Origin: Perognathus longimembris pacificus
Taxonomy: Eukaryota; Chordata; Mammalia; Rodentia; Heteromyidae
Assembly: GCF_023159225.1 (NCBI RefSeq)
Contig: NC_063184.1
Location: forward strand, 13,319,528-13,383,527
Length of the DNA: 64,000 nt
Reading direction: 5' to 3'
Position numbers and translations under genes: made by a program. The first letter of the stretch is position 1. Each line of letters opens with the position of its first letter. Positions 57,500 through 64,000 of the stretch are shown here, in pieces. Under the pieces are notes generated by a model that worked only from the letters and a program-made list of their open reading frames with translations, had not been told where the DNA came from and searched no databases.

Positions 57500-57920
57500 A
57501 GTCTAGGCTAAATTATTCTGCGATAAACCCCAGTCCTCCAAATCTCAGCGGCTTAAAACAACTAAGGTGTGTTTCTCACTGACACTCCATATATATTAGG
57601 TAATGGGTCAGCTGTGGGTTTTCTGCAGTTCGTTTTTATTTATTTATTTTTTCATTTTCCCTAGGATTTAGAGGAACAGGGAAACCTTCTTCTTGAGCAT
57701 TTCAGTCACTCTGGGCAGAGAGCAGAAAAGTCATGGTAAATTACACACTGGCTTTTTAAACGCTCAATCCCCCGAGTGACTTCAAGTTGCTTTAACACAC
57801 ATTTCACTGACCAAGTCACATAACCATTCCGCCTTCCAAGAAGCAAGAAGGTACAACCTGTGATATGTGCCTGAGAGGAACTAACTGGCCAGAGAATTTT
57901 GAACATGCTACTAATGGCTA
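57500..57920. mobile_element. Ancient interspersed repeat, possibly LTR-derived
   Basis: CCAAATCTCAGCGGCTTAAA followed by GTTTCTCACTGACACTCC and GGTCAGCTGTGGGTTTTCTG, later CTGACCAAGTCACATAACC, resembles an old mammalian repeat with the 'tctcagtggcttaa...gtcagctgtggctctgctc' layout. I am not sure of the family name (MLT1/MER class). Confidence 0.5.
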
Positions 57921-58164
57921 CTCTAGGCCATGTATTTATTTACATTATTTGATTGATATACAGTTATCAAAATATTGGTTGTTTCTATTAAAAGTCAGGC
58001 ATTAGTGTTTCCTTCAGGAAACACAGGCTCATATCCCAACTTTGTTTCTAAGCAGAAAAGAACACTAAGTATATCTCATTATCATTTATAAAGCCATTTT
58101 CAGAAACACGATTAAAAATAACAATCATTGCTTTAATATTAAGGTTCAAAATAATTTAAACATT

Positions 58165-58398
58165 TTTGTGTCAGTACTAAAGCTTGAGCTCATGGTTTTG
58201 GCACTGTCCGTTAGGTTTTTTATTTTCTTTCTCAAGGCTGCCCCTCGACCACTTGAGCCACAGCTCCGCTCCTGGCTTTTTGGTTGTTAATTGGAGAGAA
58301 GAGTCTCATAGACTTTTCTGCCTGGGCTGGAAACCTTATCCTCAGATTTCGGCCTCCTGAGTAGCTAAGATTACAGGTATGAGCCACTGGTGCTGAAC
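58165..58398 (-). mobile_element. Composite SINE
   Basis: CTAAAGCTTGAGCTCATGGT, reversed right monomer, GGCCTCCTGAGTAGCTAAGA, GAGCCACTGGTGCTG. Confidence 0.9.
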
Positions 58399-58424
58399 AA
58401 AAATAATGAAAAACTTTTAGATGA

Positions 58425-58790
58425 TTCTTTTAATTAATTTTTGTTTTATTGTACAGAGGGGTTACAGTTACGTAAGTAAGGTAATGAGTACATTTCTTGT
58501 TGAACACTGTTACCTCTCCCTCACTTTCACCCACTTTCCCTCCCGAGCTTCCTCCCTCCCAAGTTCATTTCCAACGTAGTGTCTTGTAATTGTTACTGTT
58601 GCATTGGTTCGCCCTTTGTCCTTTGTCTCACCATTTTGTCATTCCCCTTACTTTCCCCAAATCAGATAAAGGTATATATAAGACACAGGGTACCGAAATC
58701 AGAAACAGTGACAGCAGGGGATAAGCCAAAGGAAACAAAACAGCAGCAGCAACAACAACAACAACAAAAGGAATATTTTTTTCTATCTGT
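58425..58790 (-). mobile_element. Old LINE-1 3' UTR, type X
   Basis: TTATTGTACAGAGGGGTTAC, GTTACGTAAGTAAGGTAATG, a C/T-rich block, then sequence with a short CAG/CAA run at 58741-58767. The boundary at the right is uncertain. Confidence 0.65.
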
Positions 58791-59619
58791 TTCCCAGATC
58801 AATTTCTTCTCCTATGTTTTAGTAAAATGCACACTCATTTACCACCATGACCAGAATTAATGAAATCTGTTAGAACATTTTCTTAGACTTAGTTGACTAA
58901 GGGCCCTTGAAGTCTTTGAAGCTTCTCTATGATTCATTTACAAAATGTCAGGCATCATAAAGGAGAGGGATAGAAGATGAATCAAGGCTCAGACCTGTCT
59001 GTACAGATCACATCCTCAAGCTAATGCTTCAGGTCCTTCTAACTGTCTGCTCCCCATTTAAAATATCGCCTTTCCTTAGTATAGATTAAGTCCCTAATTG
59101 CAATTTATAAATGCTGTCCGGGGAAGTGTTTAATGTTCAGTGCAAGAGCTGTACTTTATTATCCTAGGTTCAAGTACCAGATTCATCTCCTGAATCTGAC
59201 AGAGTCTTCACAAATGTACACATTAGAAGTCTTCAGGGATGCACCCTAGACATTTGCAGCATTATTAAAGATTTCAACTGTAAATTATTTTAAGTGTGGG
59301 TATGGCAGGAGTGAGTCATTTTATGGATTTTTACAAACATTTTTTTCTCATCACAATGGAGACAAATTTATCTGCAACACTTTGTGGTCTCTGTTAGAAA
59401 GAGGAGGTGCCTTTGGGGGAGCAGAGCAGTCAGGGTGCTAATGCTTTGGGACATTGTGTCCTTCCTAGCCTCTTTTGCCTTTGCCAGCATCTCAGGGAAC
59501 TTTGCTTGTTCCTGCACTTTACCTGGTGACCAGTGAATTGGAAGGAATAAATGTGTCACTTTGTGACACTAATAGAATTCCCTTGGGGCAATTATAAAGA
59601 GTTAAAATCAGAGGTCAAG
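58791..59619. other. Unassigned sequence
   Basis: Nothing recognised. Confidence 0.5.
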
Positions 59620-59632
59620 AAGTCTGCCAGAG

Positions 59633-59830
59633 GGCTGGGGATATGGCCTAGTGGCAAGAGTGCTTGCCTCGCATACATGAGGCCCTGGGTTCGATTCCCC
59701 AGCACCACATATACAGAAAATGGCCAGAAGTGGCACTGTGGCTCAAGTGGCAAAGTGCTAGCCTTGAGCAAGAAGCCAGGGACAGTGCTCAGGCCCTGAG
59801 TCCAAGCCCCAGGACTGGCAAAAAAAAAAA
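59633..59830 (+). mobile_element. IDL-Geo-type SINE with target-site duplication
   Basis: A near-consensus dimer with an A tail. The direct repeat AAGTCTGCCAGAG lies at 59620-59632 and 59831-59843. Confidence 0.95.
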
Positions 59831-59843
59831 AAGTCTGCCAGAG

Positions 59844-60159
59844 AGATGCAATGGAGTATGTTTTGAACACTGGGATTTCCCTTCGTTTAAGTGGCTAGTA
59901 TTCATAGCTACATATCAATTCTGTGTATGGGTGAATAGGCAGCATCTGCTGTGGCAAATACAGTAGACTTTACTGTTGATAGTGCTAAAGAGGGGATGAA
60001 TGAAGTTTGAAAAAGGCCTTCCCAGCCCATCTTGTGTTGAGTTAACAAGTTTTACAAAATCAGTCAGTGTTGGCTAGAGCCCATATCTATTCTATACAGC
60101 TAGAGTAAGGGAGAATGGAAAAGTCAAAGCAAACACTAGATATAAAAATACAAGGAGAA
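59844..60159. other. Unassigned sequence
   Basis: Nothing recognised. Confidence 0.5.
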
Positions 60160-60398
60160 TTATTATTTGTGCCAGTCTTGGGGCTTGAATTTGGGCCCTG
60201 AGAGCTGTCCTTGAGCTGCTTTTGCTTAAAGCTAGTGATCTACAGTGTGAACCACAGATCCATTTCTGGGTCTTTTAGTAGTTTGTTGGAGATAAGAATC
60301 TCACCGTGTTTCCTGTCTGGGCTGGCTTTGAACAGTGATCTCTATATCCTAACCTCCTGAGTAGCTAGGATTACAGATGTGAGCCACCAGATCCTGGC
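60160..60398 (-). mobile_element. Composite SINE
   Basis: CAGTCTTGGGGCTTGAATTT, reversed right monomer, CCTCCTGAGTAGCTAGGATT, CCACCAGATCCTGGC. Confidence 0.9.
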
Positions 60399-60986
60399 AG
60401 AAAACTATTTTTAAGACATATACACTCCAAGATAAATGGAAGAGCAGAGTTTATTTAAAGCAGATTTTTTTTCAAATTTTTATTATCAAACTGATGTACA
60501 GAGAGGTTACAGTTTCATACGTTAGGCATTGGATACATTTCTTGTACTGTTCGTTACCTTGTCCCTCGTACCCCCCTCCCCCCTCCCCCCTCCCCCTTAC
60601 TCTTTCCCCCCCGAGGTGTTCAGTTCACTTACACCAAACAGTTTTGCAAGTATTGCTATTGTAGTTGTTTGTCTTTTTTTACCCTGTGTCTCTCAATTTT
60701 GGTATTCCCTTTCAATTTCCTACTTCCAATACCAGTATACACGGTTTCCAATATACTCAGATAAGATTACAGAGATAGTGTAGGTACAACCTCAGGAAGG
60801 TGATACAAGAACATCATCAATAGTAGAAGCTACAGATACACATGGGACGTGGAAAGTAGTTACAACTGTGATATAACAATTGTCTCCATAACATGGAGTT
60901 CATTTCACTTAGCATCGTCTTAGGTGTTCATAAGGGTATAGCTATTGGGCCTTGTGATGCTCTGCTATGAGTTGCTTAAACCTGTA

Positions 60987-61394
60987 CTAATTATTCCCAA
61001 TAAGGGAGACCATAGAGTCCATGTTTCTTTGGGTCTGGCTCACTTCACTTAGTATAATTTTTTCCAAGTCCTTCCATTTCCTTACAAATGGGACAATGTC
61101 ATTCTTTCTGATGGAGGCATAAAATTCCATTGTGTATATGTACCACATTTTCCTGATCCATTCGTCTACTGAGAGGCATCTGGGTTGGTTCCAGATTTTC
61201 GCTATGACAAATTGTTCTGCAATGAACATTGTTGTGCTGGTGGCTTTACTGTGATTTTGTTTGTGGTCTTTTGGATAGATACCCAAAAGTGGGGCTTCTG
61301 GGTCATAGGGGAGTTCTATATTTAGCCTTCTGAGGAATCTCCATACTGCTTGCCAGAGTGGCTGAACCAGTTTACATTCCCACCAACAATGAAG
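60987..61394 (-). pseudogene. LINE-1 ORF2 C-terminal fragment, non-inverted arm
   Basis: The minus frame shows [13 protein letters not shown] at its start and [20 protein letters not shown], ending at the natural ORF2 stop (60987). It continues the ORF2 sequence that lies inverted on the other strand, less the missing 39 bp. Open throughout but detached from the rest of ORF2. Confidence 0.95.
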
Positions 61395-63272
61395 AATGTT
61401 CAGACTCATTCTATGAAGCCAGTATAACCCTCATCCCAAAACCAGGCAGGGACTCATCATGGAAAGAGGACGACAGACCGATTTCCCTGATGAACATAGA
61501 CGCAAAAATTCTCAACAAAATTCTGGCCAATCGACTTCAACAGGTTATCAAAAAAATCATACACCACGATCAAACTGGTTTCATTCCAGGGATGCAAAGT
61601 TGTTTAATATACGCAAGTCAATTAATGTAATCCACTACATCAACCGGAGCAAGCTAAAGAACCACATGGTTTTATCTCTGGATGCGGAAAAAGCGTTCGA
61701 TATAATCCAGCACCCATTTATGCTTAAAGCCCTGGAAAAACTGGGATTCCAGGGAACATTCCTGAATATAATCAAGGCAGTTTATGACAAACCAACAGCA
61801 AGCATAACTCTAAATGGGGAAAAACTAAAACCATTCCCTTTAAAATCAGGAACAAGGCAGGGATGTCCACTCTCTCCCCTGCTCTTCAACATAGTACTAG
61901 AATTCCTAGCCAGAGCAATAAGGCAAGAAGAAAATATAAAGGGGATCCAAATAGGAAAAGATGAAGTTAAACTTTCTCTCTTCGCAGATGACATGATCCT
62001 ATACCTAAAGAACCCCATAGACTCTACCCCCAAGCTACTAGAACTGATCCAAAACTTTGGCAAAGTTGCAAGATATAAAATAAACCTTCAAAAATCAGCG
62101 GCCTTTCTCTATGCTAACGACCCGAAGACTGAGGCTGAAATCAGGAAAGCAACTCCTTTTGCAATAGCCCCCCAAAACATAAAATACCTAGGAATAACCT
62201 TAATCAAAGAAGTGAAAGACCGCTTTGATGAGAACTTTAAAAGCTTGAAAAACGAAATTAAGGCAGAACTAAGGAAATGGAAAAACCTCCCATGCTCCTG
62301 GATTGGGAGGATTAATATAATCAAAATGGCAATATTGCCAAAGGCTATCTACAAATTCAGTGCAATACCCATTAATATCCCAACACCATTTTTTAATGAA
62401 ATAGAGGAAGCAATCCAGAAATTCATATGGAACAATAAAAGACCTAGAATAGCAAAACAATCCTCAGCAGAAAGAACAGTGCTGGAGGAATTACAATACC
62501 CAACGTCAAGCTGTATTATAAAGCTGTAGTAATAAAAACAGCTTGGTATTGGCACCGGAACAGGCCTGAAGACCAATGGAACAGAATTGAAGACCCAGAA
62601 ATGAACCCACAGAACTACGCCTACTTAATCTTTGATAAAGGAGCTAAAACAATAGTATAGAAGAAAGATAGCCTCTTTAACAAATGGTGCTGGCAAAACT
62701 GGCTCAACACATGCAACAAAGTAAAACTAGATCCTTATATATCACCCTGCACCAAAATCAATTCCAAATGGATTAAAGACCTCGAAATCAAAACAGACAC
62801 ACTGAAAACACTAAAGGAAGGAGTAGGAGAAACACTTGGGCTCCTTGGCACAGGACGGAACTTCCTTAACAAAGACCCAGAAAGGCTACAAATCAAAGAA
62901 AGGTTGGACAAATGGGACTGCATCAAACTGCAGAGCTTCTGCACGACAAAGGACATAGCTCGCAAGATAAACAGAAAGCCCATAGACTGGGAGAAGATCT
63001 TTACCGGCCATTCAACGGACAAAGGCCTCATATCTAAAATATATGCAGAACTAAAAAAATTACCCTCTTCCAAAACCGCAAAGAACCAATAGCCCACTCA
63101 TCAAGTGGGCTAAAGACTTACAAAGAAACTTCTCTGATGAGGAAATGAGAATGGCCAGGAGACATATGAAAAAATGCTCTACATCACTGGCCATAAAAGA
63201 AATGCAAATCAAAACAACATTGAGATTCCATCTCACCCCAGTAAGAATGTCATATATCAAGAAAACTAACAA
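61395..63272 (+). pseudogene. LINE-1 ORF2 reverse transcriptase and downstream region, inverted arm, frameshifted
   Basis: This encodes the reverse transcriptase part of LINE-1 ORF2p, which copies LINE-1 RNA at nicked target DNA. The first frame (to about 61600) shows [12 protein letters not shown] and then [11 protein letters not shown] frameshift follows, and the 356-residue frame (61459-62529) carries [31 protein letters not shown] and FADDMILY, the catalytic box with the Asp pair. A second frameshift lies near 62460 and the frame stops at 62529. The remainder, to 63272, is ORF2 C-terminal-side sequence with a stop at about 62658 and one at 63092. It is 5'-truncated: no endonuclease domain, ORF1 or promoter. 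It cannot make an active protein. Confidence 0.95.
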
Positions 63273-63285
63273 TAAAGCAGATTTT

Positions 63286-63524
63286 ATATGATAAAACAAT
63301 GTATTAGGTAATGTGTAATTTGAGTAACCAATTTTAGTTTATCTTAATGTGGCCTTCCACTGATACACAAGATGAGTAACTTTATCTGTTGCATGGGTCA
63401 CCTTTAATCTGCTATACAGCACTTTCCATATTGTTAGTTACTAGTCTAAGTAATTATTAGTTGATTTAAAAGACTCTGGATTATCTGGTAAGTGGCCTGC
63501 ATAATATAACCCTTTTAAAAATAT
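63286..63524. other. Unassigned sequence
   Basis: Nothing recognised. Confidence 0.5.
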
Positions 63525-63930
63525 GATACAAAGCTAGGTCTTAGGGATCATGCCTTGATACTTGGATCCTTGATACTTGGGAGGCTGAAAGCAGGAGTAT
63601 CATGGTTCAAGGCCAGCCTGGGCAGAAAAGTTTGTGAAATTCTATCTCATAAAAGAAACACCAGTGGCTCATGTCTGTAATCCCGGCTACTTACGAGATT
63701 TGTAGAACCATGATTGCAGACTGGCCTAGGAAGACGTCTGAGAGACTCTACAGAATAACCAGCAAATATCCAGGCTGAAGGTGGAGAGCTAGCCAGCAAG
63801 CTAGCCTAGTACAGTGTAAGATACTTGAATTCATACTCCTGGACAATAACAAAATCAGCAAAAGGCACAATTGGAGGTATGGCTCAAGTGTTGAGTGCCT
63901 TCCCAATAAGGTATGATCTTTAAAATTTGT
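63525..63930 (+). mobile_element. B1-type SINE followed by composite SINE sequence
   Basis: TACTTGGGAGGCTGAAAGCA and GGCCAGCCTGGGCAGAAAAG are B1-like. A second head, GTGGCTCATGTCTGTAATCC, follows at about 63665, then a diverged right monomer (GGTATGGCTCAAGTGTTGAG). Two heads in a row suggest one SINE inserted into or beside another. Confidence 0.65.
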
Positions 63931-63956
63931 ATTTTCTCCAGTGACCATTTAAAAAC

Positions 63957-64000
63957 CTTTTTTTTTTTGCCATGGGACTGAATTCTGGGCCTGGGCACTG
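63957..64000 (-). mobile_element. Composite SINE, cut by the window edge
   Basis: A T run then GCCATGGGACTGAATTCTGG and GCCTGGGCACTG, the reversed end of the right monomer. Confidence 0.7.

Larger units (their letters stand above)
60469..63272 (-). mobile_element. LINE-1 with 5' inversion (twin priming) and target-site duplication
   Basis: Inserted in minus orientation. From left to right: T run, 3' UTR (to about 60986) and ORF2 C-terminus on the minus strand to about 61394. There the element flips and ORF2 sequence from the reverse transcriptase onward runs on the plus strand to 63272. TAAAGCAGATTTT flanks the whole at 60456-60468 and 63273-63285. Between the two arms about 39 bp of ORF2 present in the other copies is missing. 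The right junction shares AATAA with the target, as expected if the target end primed on the LINE-1 RNA. Confidence 0.95.

Noticed and set aside
58579..58860. Frame with a glutamine run (CAG/CAA)n
   Set aside because: The run is short, sits at an old LINE 3' UTR and has no coding context.
61459..62529. The 356-residue open frame as a host gene
   Set aside because: It carries LINE-1 reverse transcriptase motifs ([22 protein letters not shown]), is 5'-truncated, frameshifted at both ends and lies between target-site duplications.

Overview
The window looks like non-coding, intron or intergenic DNA from a rodent nuclear genome. The best lineage clue is an abundant dimeric SINE. Its left monomer is ID-like (tRNA-Ala-type A and B boxes), and its right monomer begins near GCTGTGGCTCAAGTGGCAG. 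From memory, such a dimer (IDL-Geo) was described as restricted to Geomyoidea (kangaroo rats, pocket mice, pocket gophers), so I infer a geomyoid rodent with moderate confidence. B1/7SL-type SINEs, MIR, L2, MaLR, ERVL and Tigger remnants fit a placental rodent. I see no intact protein-coding gene, tRNA gene, rRNA gene or CRISPR array. The only long protein-like reading frames belong to LINE-1 ORF2 relics.

Layout. 0-12 kb: simple repeats, SINEs, MIR and L2 relics, and old LINE-1 3' ends in otherwise unassigned sequence. 12.6-17.1 kb: an ERV1-type solo LTR, a 5'-truncated LINE-1 with target-site duplications, a decayed ERVL pol remnant followed by an MLT2-type LTR, and two composite SINEs, one carrying a 95-bp internal tandem duplication. 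17-31 kb: SINEs, an L2 relic, old LINE-1 3' ends, and a small polyadenylated retrocopy inserted into a SINE. 31-37 kb: an exon-like segment, a SINE nested in an older SINE, and a LINE-1 flanked by about 111-bp direct repeats. 37-60 kb: a Tigger transposase remnant, two MaLR LTRs in opposite orientations, many composite SINEs, microsatellites and several GC-richer unassigned patches. 60.5-63.3 kb: a LINE-1 inserted with a 5' inversion (twin priming), holding a recognisable but frameshifted reverse transcriptase domain.

The parts do not form a pathway. They record layered retrotransposition: ancient MIR/L2/Tigger/MLT, then B1-type and composite SINEs, then young IDL-Geo copies and LINE-1s whose target-site duplications are still readable. 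All three young LINE-1s lie on the minus strand (by their 3' ends), and the composite SINEs are also mostly minus. That would fit an intron of a plus-strand gene, but the window does not prove it. I found no convincing new system. The observations most worth checking are the very long LINE-1 flanking repeats, the inverted LINE-1, the retrocopy at 24.1 kb and the exon-like segment at 31.3 kb.

Names used below: 'IDL-Geo-type' is the dimeric SINE; 'composite SINE' is a 7SL/B1-like head joined to the same right monomer; 'type X' and 'type Y' are two kinds of old LINE-like 3' ends, ending near CTCTGTACATCACCTTTATAA and near CCTTTGTACAACTACT respectively.
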